IMG/VR virus record: IMGVR_UViG_3300025890_002165
Coordinates: 1-64,000 of that record
From: a virus
Length of the DNA stretch: 64,000 nucleotides
Strand: one strand, 5' to 3'
The translations under genes and the position numbers were made by a program. Below, piece after piece: positions 45,399 to 54,628 of this stretch; within the stretch, counting starts at the first letter, position 1; every line of letters begins with the position of its first letter. The notes under the pieces were generated by a model. The model was not told the DNA's origin, ran no database searches, and was given only the letters and a program-made list of their open reading frames with translations.

Positions 45399-46805
45399 AT
45401 GAACAAGGGTGACGAATCCGTAGGTAATAAAAGTAAGTTTATGGCTAGTGCCGAGTTTATGAAAGATAATCTTGGCCACGGCTTGTGTTTAGCAAAATGG
45501 AAACAAGTAAGTTTTCATTTACCAACAGGGCTGAATAATAGTTGCTATCATCCTCCGTTGCATCAAATGGATCGCGAGAAAGTAAAACTCGATCCTAATG
45601 CATTGCACAATACAGAACACAAAAAAGAACAGCGTAAAATGATGCTCAAAGGTGAACGTCCTCCAGAGTGTCAGTATTGCTGGAACATTGAGGATTCAGG
45701 TAACCTAAGCGATAGACATTATCGCAGTGGAGAACCTTGGGCGGCCAGTGATTACGAAGCAATTAAAAACAGTACTGGTGACGAAGACTGGAAACCTAGT
45801 TACGTTGAAGTTAATTTTAATAATGCATGTAACTTGGCCTGTTCGTATTGCAGTCCACAATTTAGTAGCACATGGATGAAGGAAACTAAAAAAGTAGGAG
45901 CATATCCTACTAGTGTTCCGCATAATGCACCTGAACATTTTGTTGGGCGTAATAGACCAATTCCACACAGAGAAGAAAATCCATATGTTGATGCGTTTTG
46001 GGAATGGTGGCCCTCGTTATACCCACACCTAAAACATTTCCGTATGACTGGTGGTGAACCGTTGATGGATAACAATACATATCGTGTGTTTGATTATGTA
46101 CTAGCATTACCAAATCCAGAGTTACATCTAAATGTAACAAGCAACTTCAGTGTTGAAGATAAACTGTTTGAAAAGTATATTGGTTACGTAAAAAAGTTAT
46201 GTAAAACACAAATAGAACATTTTATGCAATATGTTAGCCTTGACACTGGTGTGCCAGAACAAGCAGAATATATTAGGCACGGACTTCAATGGACTCGTAT
46301 GCATCATAATGTATATAGGTATTTAGGAGAGGTGCCCGAGCGTAATAGTTTAACATTTATTATTACAATGAATAACTTGAGTGTGAGTGGAATTAAAAAG
46401 CAGTTAGAATGGATACTTGATTTACGTAAAGCGTTTAGTTCAACTTATCAGCGTATATGGTTTGATACACCATTGTTGCGTCAACCAACTTGGCAAAGTC
46501 TACAGATATTGCCATGGCCTTATGCTGAAAAATTAGAAGAAGTTGCAAATTGGATGGAACGAAACTTAGAAACCAAAGACGATCCATTCCACGGATTTAA
46601 AGATTATGAAGTACAGCGTATGCGTAGAGATATAGCGTGGATGCGTAAAGGAGATGAATTACCTGAACAATATTTGCAAAACAATCGTGCAGACTTTTAT
46701 AGGTTCTTTACTGAACACGATAAACGCAGAGACACAAACTTTTTAGCAACATTTCCTGAGATGGAAGAGTTTTGGAAACAGTGTAGATATTATGCTCAAA
46801 GATAA
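45399..46805 (+). CDS. Radical SAM protein, subfamily A (N-terminal Cys/His region)
   Basis: A 468-residue protein. The core motif is C144-NLA-C148-SY-C151 with GGEP at 218-221. The N-terminal region has C30, NSCYHPPLHQ around C49, the ALHNTEHKKEQR helix and C91-QY-C94. This NSCYHPP-type region replaces the PCC pattern of the other members and is shared with the 47876 gene, so these two form a subfamily. Substrate unknown. Its 3' end overlaps the next gene by 14 nt. It is the first of a run of five radical-SAM genes with overlapping ends. Confidence 0.85.
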   Translation: MNKGDESVGNKSKFMASAEFMKDNLGHGLCLAKWKQVSFHLPTGLNNSCYHPPLHQMDREKVKLDPNALHNTEHKKEQRKMMLKGERPPECQYCWNIEDSGNLSDRHYRSGEPWAASDYEAIKNSTGDEDWKPSYVEVNFNNACNLACSYCSPQFSSTWMKETKKVGAYPTSVPHNAPEHFVGRNRPIPHREENPYVDAFWEWWPSLYPHLKHFRMTGGEPLMDNNTYRVFDYVLALPNPELHLNVTSNFSVEDKLFEKYIGYVKKLCKTQIEHFMQYVSLDTGVPEQAEYIRHGLQWTRMHHNVYRYLGEVPERNSLTFIITMNNLSVSGIKKQLEWILDLRKAFSSTYQRIWFDTPLLRQPTWQSLQILPWPYAEKLEEVANWMERNLETKDDPFHGFKDYEVQRMRRDIAWMRKGDELPEQYLQNNRADFYRFFTEHDKRRDTNFLATFPEMEEFWKQCRYYAQR

Positions 46806-47883
46806 CGATAAATTTTGTGTGCGTCCGTTTATGCATAGTCTAGTAGACACCCAAGGACGTTTTATGCCTTGTTGTCGTAGTTTTGTTACAACAGATTTTA
46901 ATATGAAAACACACTCTGTTGACGAGTGGTGGAATAGCGATTATCTCAATGATCTAAGAAAGCGTATAAAGAACAATGAACACAGTGATGAATGTGTTCG
47001 TTGTTATAAACAAGAGGAGCAAGGATCAAAAAGTTTTCGACAGTACAGCAATGAACGTTGGAGTGACATAACAGAACAAACAGAACAGCCACTGGATTGG
47101 GAAATACAGTTATCAAATTTATGTAACTTGAAATGCTTGATGTGTAATCCGCAATCTAGTAGTCAATTTTTAGTTGAAGAAAACAAACTGTTTGACAAGG
47201 TATGGGATCAGAAGAAATACGATTGGAATGAAAAAGACAATTACAAGATACTTGAAATAATGGAACACTGTGATAGTTTTATTCTAAGAGGAGGCGAACC
47301 GTTTATGTTGCCTTGGGTTCGCGATATTCTTTCATCATTGACACAACGTAAAGAAATAATGATTGCAACAAATGGAACTAAATTTGATCAAAGTTGGGTT
47401 GATGTATTGTCAGCACACGACATTAAGATGTGTTTAAGTATTGACGGATATGCAGAACTTAATCATTACATAAGATATCCAAGTAAATGGAATGTTATAA
47501 CTAATAATATAGAGTTGATGCGTCAAATACCCGATGCTAATATTTTTGTAAACACAGTCGTACAAAATTTAAATGTATTATATATTGATAGATTATTAGA
47601 GTGGGCTGAACAGGAAGAGCTTTTTGTACAGTTTGATATATTAACAAAGCCTCATTATCTGGCACCTGTATGTTTGCCAAAAGAATTAGCTCAACTTGCA
47701 CAAGATAGACTTCGTGCTGTTGACTACGAAGCACAAAATGGTTTAGAAGGAATTATCAATACATTGGATAACTCCAATGAAGAAAACTGGAAAGAATTTT
47801 TAGATATGATTACTATTAGAGATAGACATCGTGGCACAAAGATAGTAAACTATATATCCGAAATGGAGGAACACTTTGCCTAA
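46792..47883 (+). CDS. Radical SAM protein, subfamily B
   Basis: At 363 residues this is the shortest subfamily B member. The N-terminal auxiliary region has C9-VRPF, MPCC (C27-C28), DEWWNSD and C68-VR-C71. The radical-SAM motif is C111-NLK-C115-LM-C118, followed by FILRGGEPFML and the strand motif KMCLSIDGY. Compared with its longer relatives it has shorter linkers but every core motif. It overlaps both neighbours (14 and 8 nt). Substrate unknown. Confidence 0.85.
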   Translation: MLKDNDKFCVRPFMHSLVDTQGRFMPCCRSFVTTDFNMKTHSVDEWWNSDYLNDLRKRIKNNEHSDECVRCYKQEEQGSKSFRQYSNERWSDITEQTEQPLDWEIQLSNLCNLKCLMCNPQSSSQFLVEENKLFDKVWDQKKYDWNEKDNYKILEIMEHCDSFILRGGEPFMLPWVRDILSSLTQRKEIMIATNGTKFDQSWVDVLSAHDIKMCLSIDGYAELNHYIRYPSKWNVITNNIELMRQIPDANIFVNTVVQNLNVLYIDRLLEWAEQEELFVQFDILTKPHYLAPVCLPKELAQLAQDRLRAVDYEAQNGLEGIINTLDNSNEENWKEFLDMITIRDRHRGTKIVNYISEMEEHFA

Positions 47884-49231
47884 GTTAGTTAATGAAACAG
47901 ATTTAGAATTTAGAAAAAGAATTCTTGATCCAAAGAGTGCAAGTTTTTGTGGAGCCAAATGGTATAATGCTACTATATGGTTAGGCAGTGGTATGACTAC
48001 AAGTTGTCATCATCCACCAGCACACAAAGTTGATGTTGATGAAGTTAAATTTAATCCAAGAGCATTGCACAACAGTTCACAAAAGAAACAAGATCGTGCT
48101 GATATGCTCACAGGTGTAAGGCCCAAAGGTTGCGAATACTGCTGGAAGATTGAAGATATTAAACGAGATAATATCAGTGATAGAGTTTACAAAAGTGTAA
48201 TCTACAGTGACAAATTATTACAAGATGCATACAATACACCTCCGGAAGATGATGTTAACTTGCGTACACTTGAAATTGCTTTTGATAGAACTTGTCAGTT
48301 TGCATGTAGTTATTGTAACCCAGCGTTCAGTACTACATGGGTTAAAGATATTAAAAAGAATGGAGCATATGCCGGTCTAGAAAGCGATGGTCGTAATCAC
48401 TTTACACATGAACACAACGAAGCAAGTTTGTACAAGTATTCCGAAACCAACCCATACGTTGAAGCATTTTTCAAATGGTGGGAAAGTGACTTGCACGAAA
48501 CATTACAAGAATTACGTATCACTGGCGGAGAGCCGTTGATGAGCGGTCACACATGGGACCTGTTTGATTGGTTTAAAGAAAACAAAGGTAAGTCAAAAAC
48601 TCGAATTGCTATTAACAGCAACTTGGGATTTGAAAGCGAAAAAGTTGAGAAATTGCTTGATGCGGCAGAACATCTTGAATTAGACTTATATACCAGCAAC
48701 GAGAGTATGGGTCTACAAGCCGAATATATACGTGATGGATTAGAATGGAAACAATGGACAGCAAACGTAGAGCTACTGATACGAAGTGGTAAACTACGAG
48801 GATTGCATGTAATGAATACCATTAATGCATTATGCTTAGAAAGTTTACCTGAGTTCTTAACGTGGATGCTAGAATGGAAATCAAAGTTTGGCAGAGACTT
48901 TCCAAACTTTACACTCAATATTTTACGCTTTCCAAGTTTCCAATCACCTCTTGTGTTACCTGACGAGATTAGGGAACATCACAAGCAAAGATTACAAGAT
49001 TGGTTATCTAATTTTCGTAACCATGCAATGTTACATGAACACGAAATTAATCATGTACAGCGTTTAATTGATTACTTAGATGTTGTTAAAACTCCACATA
49101 GAGAAACATTTGAAATGCCTAAACTTCACAACGATTTTAAACAATTTTATTCACAATACGACCAACGCAGAGGTAAAGACTTTACCGCTACGTTTCCAAC
49201 CTTAGCGGAGTGGTACAATGGACTCAAGTAA
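47876..49231 (+). CDS. Radical SAM protein, subfamily A
   Basis: A 451-residue protein starting at TTG 47876 behind a strong GGAGG ribosome site inside the previous gene. The N-terminal region has C25, TTSCHHPPAHK (C44), the RALHNSSQKKQDR helix and C86-EY-C89. The core motif is C140-QFA-C144-SY-C147, with TGGEPLMSG further on. It closely parallels the 45399 protein (SDRxYxS, NPYVxAFxxWW, LxELRITGGEPLM), so the A-B-A order suggests duplication of a gene pair. Confidence 0.85.
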   Translation: MPKLVNETDLEFRKRILDPKSASFCGAKWYNATIWLGSGMTTSCHHPPAHKVDVDEVKFNPRALHNSSQKKQDRADMLTGVRPKGCEYCWKIEDIKRDNISDRVYKSVIYSDKLLQDAYNTPPEDDVNLRTLEIAFDRTCQFACSYCNPAFSTTWVKDIKKNGAYAGLESDGRNHFTHEHNEASLYKYSETNPYVEAFFKWWESDLHETLQELRITGGEPLMSGHTWDLFDWFKENKGKSKTRIAINSNLGFESEKVEKLLDAAEHLELDLYTSNESMGLQAEYIRDGLEWKQWTANVELLIRSGKLRGLHVMNTINALCLESLPEFLTWMLEWKSKFGRDFPNFTLNILRFPSFQSPLVLPDEIREHHKQRLQDWLSNFRNHAMLHEHEINHVQRLIDYLDVVKTPHRETFEMPKLHNDFKQFYSQYDQRRGKDFTATFPTLAEWYNGLK

Positions 49232-50543
49232 AAAAGACTTTTATGAAAAATATGATTATAACGAAAGAACTCCGCACTTTGTCAAGCCTGAAGATTTAAC
49301 AGACAAGCAACTTAGCAGACTTGTCAAAGAGGATAACTTTTGTATGTTGCCTTGGGTTCACATGCATGCCTTTCCAGATGGTAGAGTGTATCCTTGTTGT
49401 TTAGGTGATTACTGGCATCCAATTGGAGACTTACGCAAAGACACAATGCGTGAAGTATGGAATCAAGATGCGTATAAAACAATGCGTAAAAACATGCTTG
49501 AAGACAAGCCATGTAAAGAATGTACTAAATGCTATGAACAAGAACAAAACGGTTTCTTTAGTATGCGAAATGATGCTAATAGAAACTACGGACATTTGAT
49601 CGAAGAAGTAAATCAAACAACAGAAGATGGCGAACATCCTGAGTTTAAGTTGCGTTATTGGGATATACGCTTCAGTAACCTATGTAACTTTAAATGCCGT
49701 TCTTGTGGTCCTATTTTTAGCAGTAACTGGTTCAACGATCATGTAAAACTGTACGGAAGAGTACCTGATGTGCTTAAAAGAGACATGGCCAGAGTAGAGT
49801 ACACAACTGGCGATGAAGACGGAATGCTGAATCAAATGGAAGAACATATTCCGTATTTAGAACAAGTATATTTTGCAGGTGGTGAACCTTTGATTATGAA
49901 GGAGCATTATTACTTGCTTGAGCGTTTAATTGAACTAGGCAAGACTGATGTGCGTTTGGTATACAATACAAACTTTAGTGAAATGCGTTACAAGAAAAAG
50001 CATGTATTTGATTATTGGAAACAGTTTAAAACAGTAAATGTTGGTGCTAGTCTTGATGGCATGGGTCCACAAGCAGAGCTAATACGCAAAGGTGCAGATT
50101 GGAAACAGACTGAAGAAAACAGAGTACGTATGATGGCTGAAGTGCCACATGTTGACTTTTATGTTAGTGCTACAGTCACTAGTCAAAACGTTTTACATGT
50201 ACTAGACTTTCACAAAGACTGGGTTGAAAAAGGGTTTATTCAACCACAGGATTTTAATGTTAATATTTGTCAAAGTCCTGAATGGTATCGTATTGATATT
50301 TTTCCAGAGAAGTTTAAAAAAGAAGTTATTGAACCTGCATATCGCAAACACATTGAATGGTTAGATCCACAAGATAAGTTACGTAGAGCAACAACAGGAT
50401 TTGAAAGTGCTATTAACTTTATGATGAGCAACGATGGATCAAAAGAATGGCCAAGGTTTGAAGAAGAAATTACAAAGTTAGATCGCATACGCAACGAAGA
50501 TTTTTGGAAAACATTTCCGGAGTTGGAGTCGGCACGTGGATAA
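49218..50543 (+). CDS. Radical SAM protein, subfamily B
   Basis: A 441-residue protein. An N-terminal 40-residue leader precedes C42-MLPWVHMH, YPCC (C60-C61), REVWNQ and C99/C102/C105. The core is C156-NFK-C160-RS-C163, then FAGGEPLIMKEHY and the strand VNVGASLDGMG. It resembles the 52260 protein most (RFSNLCNFKCR in both). It overlaps the upstream and downstream genes by 14 and 8 nt. Substrate unknown. Confidence 0.85.
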   Translation: MDSSKKDFYEKYDYNERTPHFVKPEDLTDKQLSRLVKEDNFCMLPWVHMHAFPDGRVYPCCLGDYWHPIGDLRKDTMREVWNQDAYKTMRKNMLEDKPCKECTKCYEQEQNGFFSMRNDANRNYGHLIEEVNQTTEDGEHPEFKLRYWDIRFSNLCNFKCRSCGPIFSSNWFNDHVKLYGRVPDVLKRDMARVEYTTGDEDGMLNQMEEHIPYLEQVYFAGGEPLIMKEHYYLLERLIELGKTDVRLVYNTNFSEMRYKKKHVFDYWKQFKTVNVGASLDGMGPQAELIRKGADWKQTEENRVRMMAEVPHVDFYVSATVTSQNVLHVLDFHKDWVEKGFIQPQDFNVNICQSPEWYRIDIFPEKFKKEVIEPAYRKHIEWLDPQDKLRRATTGFESAINFMMSNDGSKEWPRFEEEITKLDRIRNEDFWKTFPELESARG

Positions 50544-51759
50544 TAATTCCAAGACAATATGTATGTTACCTTGGGTTAGTATGGAAACAACACCAATGGG
50601 TACCAGTCGACCTTGTTGTTTAGCAATGGACGAAATTACAAAACCAGATGGTACAAAGTATGCACTACGAGAAAATACACTTGAAGAAATATATAAAAGC
50701 GAATACATGGTTGATTTACGTGAACAGTTTTTGCGTGGAGAAAAACCTAAAACATGTAGTCGCTGTTGGGATGAAGAAGATGCAGGACGCACAAGCAAAC
50801 GCATGAACACAGATGTGCGTTTCAAACATGAACGCCCGTTGATAGATTTTTCTGACACCAATCCTGACAGTTTATGGTTTATTGATCTAAAACTTGGAAA
50901 CATTTGTAATCTTAAATGTCGTATATGTGGAAGTTGGTCAAGCAGTAAATGGGCAAGAGAAGAAATTGATTATATACGCAAATACAAAAATAGAAATGCC
51001 AAGGATCATATTGCATACAAGTGGCTTAAAGATGGCAAGTGGCCTCGTGAGTCTGAAGTATTTTGGGAGAACATGATTGACTTACTGCCTAACATAAAAT
51101 ACTTTGAGTTTACAGGTGGTGAACCTTTTATGATCAAAGAACACTTTCAATTGCTACAACAAGCAGTTGACGGCGGCTTTGCAAAAGATATTGAAATACA
51201 TTACAATACCAACGGCACACAATATCCAGAAGAGTTTGTACATTTATGGAAAGAGTTTAAGTATGTTGAGATTGCATTTAGTATTGATAACGTAGGCAAA
51301 CGATTTGAGTACGAACGTTTTGGAGCTCGCTGGGACGAAGTATGCGAAAATATAAAACGTTTTAGAGACTTGCGTGATCAGAATAACAATATTAAGTTAC
51401 AGATTTGTTTAACTGTAAATATTCAGAATGTCTACTACTTGAAAGATTTATGTGACTGGATGCGTACACAGGACTTTGATTATCATCACTTTAATATGTT
51501 ACATGATCCGCGCCACCAAAACATTGGTGAAATGACAATAGAAGCAAAACAAATAGTAACCAATCGTTTAAAACAAGATCAATTTCATCCACACGATAAA
51601 AATGAAATTGATAAACTAATAAAGTTTATTGACAATGGACCTAGCAGTAATGGTAAAGACTTTGTTAGATTAATGAAACAAACAGATACATATCGTAAAG
51701 AAAACTTTTTAGAAACACATACACAAATAGCAAAGGCAATGGGTTACAGTGATACGTGA
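50536..51759 (+). CDS. Radical SAM protein, subfamily B
   Basis: A 407-residue protein starting with GTG at 50536. The auxiliary region has C9-MLPWVSM, RPCC (C27-C28), LEEIYKSEYM and C74-SR-C77. The core motif is C124-NLK-C128-RI-C131 and the strand motif is FTGGEPFMIKEHF. It is most like the 502-residue protein between gp46 and gp47 (IHYNTNG, VEIAFSIDNVGKRFEYERFG). It overlaps the oxygenase-like gene by 11 nt. Substrate unknown. Confidence 0.85.
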   Translation: MDNNSKTICMLPWVSMETTPMGTSRPCCLAMDEITKPDGTKYALRENTLEEIYKSEYMVDLREQFLRGEKPKTCSRCWDEEDAGRTSKRMNTDVRFKHERPLIDFSDTNPDSLWFIDLKLGNICNLKCRICGSWSSSKWAREEIDYIRKYKNRNAKDHIAYKWLKDGKWPRESEVFWENMIDLLPNIKYFEFTGGEPFMIKEHFQLLQQAVDGGFAKDIEIHYNTNGTQYPEEFVHLWKEFKYVEIAFSIDNVGKRFEYERFGARWDEVCENIKRFRDLRDQNNNIKLQICLTVNIQNVYYLKDLCDWMRTQDFDYHHFNMLHDPRHQNIGEMTIEAKQIVTNRLKQDQFHPHDKNEIDKLIKFIDNGPSSNGKDFVRLMKQTDTYRKENFLETHTQIAKAMGYSDT

Positions 51760-52258
51760 GGTACAACAAATATCCACAAACGGATACAAGTTAAAACACA
51801 ATATCCCCAATGGTGTTAAAAATAAGTTGTTTAATCATACAACGCAATTTGACCCTATTACTGAAACATGGCATCTTGGAGGCTACAGAGAGTTGTGGTG
51901 GTTAGATATTGATCGTGATAGTATTGTACGCAATGAAATAGCAGGTAGATTTTCTAGCCTTGATATTGACAAGCAAAAGGTGCGTGGTGTTGAAATATGG
52001 TTTGATCATGCTGGCTATGAAAACGCAATGCATACTGATGATCCTAATAGTGTTTGTAATATTATTATGTTGTACTTAGGAGAAGAAAGTAACAGTGAAT
52101 CAATGGGTACTTACTGGTATGAAAATGATATCAAGTACGAAGTTGACTATGAAGTAAATACTGGACTAATGTTATTAAATTCGCACACAATACAACACGG
52201 CATGAAAGGTAAAGTTCCTAACAATGTTATTCGAAAATCTTTATATGTAAATTTTTAA
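51749..52258 (+). CDS. 2-oxoglutarate/Fe(II) oxygenase-like protein
   Basis: A 169-residue protein from GTG 51749. The facial-triad pattern is H95-T-D97 (ENAMHTDDPN) and H150 (HTIQHGMKG), with R162 (VIRKSLYVNF) placed to bind 2-oxoglutarate. This fits the prolyl-4-hydroxylase-like branch of the cupin-fold oxygenases. It sits between two radical-SAM genes with overlapping or 1-nt spacing, so it probably hydroxylates the same substrate. Its need for oxygen contrasts with oxygen-sensitive radical-SAM enzymes in one operon. Confidence 0.7.
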   Translation: MIREVQQISTNGYKLKHNIPNGVKNKLFNHTTQFDPITETWHLGGYRELWWLDIDRDSIVRNEIAGRFSSLDIDKQKVRGVEIWFDHAGYENAMHTDDPNSVCNIIMLYLGEESNSESMGTYWYENDIKYEVDYEVNTGLMLLNSHTIQHGMKGKVPNNVIRKSLYVNF

Positions 52259-52259
52259 T

Positions 52260-53558
52260 ATGATAAAACCAGACAAAAAACCTGAAAATTTGTGTATGGC
52301 TCCGTGGACACATACCTACCTAAGTCCGCAAACAGAACGCAGACTTTGTTGTGCTAGTAGAGAACCAGCACAGAACTTTGAGCAGTATATTGATACAGAC
52401 TCAGGAACAGGTGAATATAAACCTACCACACTAGACGAACACTGGAACAGCGAACACATGAAAAGTGTTAGGCGTAGAATGATGTCTGGTGAAGAACTTA
52501 GTGAATGTGAAGTTTGTACTAACAAGTTATTAAACACAGATGTTTACAGAAGTTATTTTAATAACCTATTTGGACATAAATATGATAGTATATGGGATCA
52601 CACCGATCCTGATGGTACGACCCGTTTAAAGCCAGTTAGTTGGGATTATAGGTTTTCAAACCTATGCAACTTCAAATGTCGTATGTGTGGTGATATGCTC
52701 AGTTCAAGTTGGGAAGCCGAGCAACGTAAGCATAATATGATAAATTGGGAAGATCCTAAGAACAACTGGATGCGACCTAATCTCAAAAAACAAATAGAAA
52801 AATTTCAGTCAACTCAGATAGAACAGGAGTTTGCTGAAGCAGTTGAAAGTCACCGCGTAGAAGAAGTCTACTGGGTAGGTGGCGAACCTTTAATGTATGA
52901 ACAGCATTGGAGGTATATGAAGAGAATTATAGAGCTAGGAGATGGACCAAATGTTTATGCAAGATATAACACTAACTTATCTAGGATTAGTTATTCTGGC
53001 ACTAATCTTTATACTGATATTTTGGCTAGGCTACGTGATTGGCAAATATGTGCAAGCCTCGATGGCACGGGACGAATTGGAGAGTATATTCGAACAGGTC
53101 TCAATTTTGACCAGTGGCTTGAAAACTTCAATAAAGGAGTTGAGGTCAGCAACCACTCGCGCCAAATTCGTATTGACTTCACTCTTACCTTACCAGGACT
53201 CTTTGAAGTCCAAAAAATACAAGAACTCGCAAAAAGATTAGGTGTAGGAATACTTGCTAAAGTAATCTTTAGTTTTAGTCCTGACATTGTAATGTCGCCA
53301 TTGGCATTGCCTCGTAACCTGTTGGATAAATGGTTAGATGAACTTATTCCTTCAGTTGATGGTGCGTTAAAAGATGTGCTAGTACAACTAAAGAATAGAC
53401 CAACATTTGCAGAACAATGGCCAGATCAGTATGAAGCAGGACTACAAAAAGGCAAAGCACGTATATTAAAATTAGAACAAATTAGAACACAAGATCTGAC
53501 GATGACAGATATTCTATCTTCACGGCATGATATATTAGATTGGTGGTTAGAAATATGA
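52260..53558 (+). CDS. Radical SAM protein, subfamily B (contains an overlapping frame)
   Basis: A 432-residue protein. The auxiliary region has C12-MAPWTHTY, LCC (C30-C31), DEHWNSEHM and C83-EV-C86. The core motif is C136-NFK-C140-RM-C143, followed by WVGGEPLMYEQHW and QICASLDGTG. Between about 52942 and 53241 its codon choice differs from the rest of the gene: CTC, TCG, ACG, CGC and GTC codons, rare elsewhere in this AT-rich phage, become frequent. A second frame of 99 residues lies exactly there (see 52942-53241). Its TGA overlaps the next ATG (ATGA). Confidence 0.85.
   Translation: MIKPDKKPENLCMAPWTHTYLSPQTERRLCCASREPAQNFEQYIDTDSGTGEYKPTTLDEHWNSEHMKSVRRRMMSGEELSECEVCTNKLLNTDVYRSYFNNLFGHKYDSIWDHTDPDGTTRLKPVSWDYRFSNLCNFKCRMCGDMLSSSWEAEQRKHNMINWEDPKNNWMRPNLKKQIEKFQSTQIEQEFAEAVESHRVEEVYWVGGEPLMYEQHWRYMKRIIELGDGPNVYARYNTNLSRISYSGTNLYTDILARLRDWQICASLDGTGRIGEYIRTGLNFDQWLENFNKGVEVSNHSRQIRIDFTLTLPGLFEVQKIQELAKRLGVGILAKVIFSFSPDIVMSPLALPRNLLDKWLDELIPSVDGALKDVLVQLKNRPTFAEQWPDQYEAGLQKGKARILKLEQIRTQDLTMTDILSSRHDILDWWLEI
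52942..53241 (+). CDS. Candidate overprinted gene: small membrane protein inside a radical-SAM gene
   Basis: A 99-residue frame, +1 to the radical-SAM gene. The likely start is the ATG at 52951 (or 52942), because AGGAG (52936-52942 region) is about 8 nt ahead of it. The product has one clear membrane helix (LTYLGLVILALIFILIFWLG, then YVIGKYV) followed by a charged, probably helical tail (ARDELESIFEQVSILTSGLK) and a Lys-rich end. Host-gene codons here have unusual C at third positions, which are second positions in this frame, as expected under double coding. The layout is of a type-II or N-anchored inner-membrane protein such as a lysis or superinfection protein, but I recognise no family. 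Confidence 0.45.
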   Translation: MDQMFMQDITLTYLGLVILALIFILIFWLGYVIGKYVQASMARDELESIFEQVSILTSGLKTSIKELRSATTRAKFVLTSLLPYQDSLKSKKYKNSQKD

Positions 53559-54628
53559 CACGAGAAGTTAAAGTAGTATTAAGAAATCCAGTTAACAAAA
53601 GTAAAACAGTTGATTTTCATATTGACGTTGAGCAAACTATAATGGGACGTAACTGGCTAGGTGCATTAAATGGATTATTAATAAATGATTCCTACTTAGA
53701 AAAGAACTTTTTATTCTTGGGTTTTCCTAATACTGCTAGAGATATTAACTTCATATGTAAAGAGTTACAGTGGGTCAAAAATACTATCAATGATTTTTTT
53801 AACAAGGAGTATATAATAAGAGAAATATTTACACCAAAAACATTGAGAGATGGCATGAACCCAAATCAGGATATTATGAACAGATTGCATAATCATTTTG
53901 AAGTACTACAAGGTAGTGCATGGGGATTGAGTGACTGGTATAAAAAAGCAAATCACGAAACTAAGTTTGCTATTAGACAGTTAAACAATTTGTGTCACGA
54001 AGCAGAATCATTAATGCTGAGCCAGAAGAAACAAATTGAGGCACCGCAGTGGATGCGTCCGTCTCAGATCACAACATTTTTAAATGCTCCTAGATTTGAT
54101 TATCCCGACGAGCATAAGCGGACATTCAACAAGGAAAGATATGATCGTACCTTTGGTACTGTTTACCAACACTGGACTCAAGTAGGAAAAACATTATATG
54201 AAGTGTTCGTTGATGAAGGCGCACCTGATTTAACAGACGCAATGTGTGAAGAGATTACTCATTTGCGTTACTACAGTGGCGAGTTTGACATTGAATGGTC
54301 ACGTGATATTACCTATGCTGGTGAATATCCGTGGCACAAGCAACGAATGGATGAATATGCAGATTGGTTAGAGCGTAATGGTTTTAATCACAATGACACA
54401 CAATACAACTATGGATATCATTCAGTTGGACAAGTTGATCTAGTAGGTAGTTTTGGTACAGACAATCCTGAAACAGTGTGGGAGATCATTGGCGAACACT
54501 TAGACATTGTAAAAATTGAAACACTTGAGGCTTCATGTGATTTTGATTATTGCTGGACAGACAAGGATTATTATGACGTACAAATTGAAAGGTTAAAACC
54601 AGGTTATGATTATAGTAGCCGGGGGTGA
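53555..54628 (+). CDS. Hypothetical His/Asp/Trp-rich protein
   Basis: A 357-residue protein starting at ATG 53555, which overlaps the previous TGA; an in-frame start at 53540 would lengthen the overlap without a better ribosome site. I do not recognise it. It begins with a beta segment (EVKVVLRNPVNKSKTVDFHI), continues with helical stretches (RLHNHFEVLQGSAWGLSDWY, FAIRQLNNLCHEAESLMLSQ) and has an aromatic, His/Asp-rich second half (WSRDITYAGEYPWHKQRMDE, FDYCWTDKDYYD). The His and Asp content could mean metal binding, but no clear motif is visible. It overlaps the next gene by 23 nt. Confidence 0.65.
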   Translation: MTREVKVVLRNPVNKSKTVDFHIDVEQTIMGRNWLGALNGLLINDSYLEKNFLFLGFPNTARDINFICKELQWVKNTINDFFNKEYIIREIFTPKTLRDGMNPNQDIMNRLHNHFEVLQGSAWGLSDWYKKANHETKFAIRQLNNLCHEAESLMLSQKKQIEAPQWMRPSQITTFLNAPRFDYPDEHKRTFNKERYDRTFGTVYQHWTQVGKTLYEVFVDEGAPDLTDAMCEEITHLRYYSGEFDIEWSRDITYAGEYPWHKQRMDEYADWLERNGFNHNDTQYNYGYHSVGQVDLVGSFGTDNPETVWEIIGEHLDIVKIETLEASCDFDYCWTDKDYYDVQIERLKPGYDYSSRG

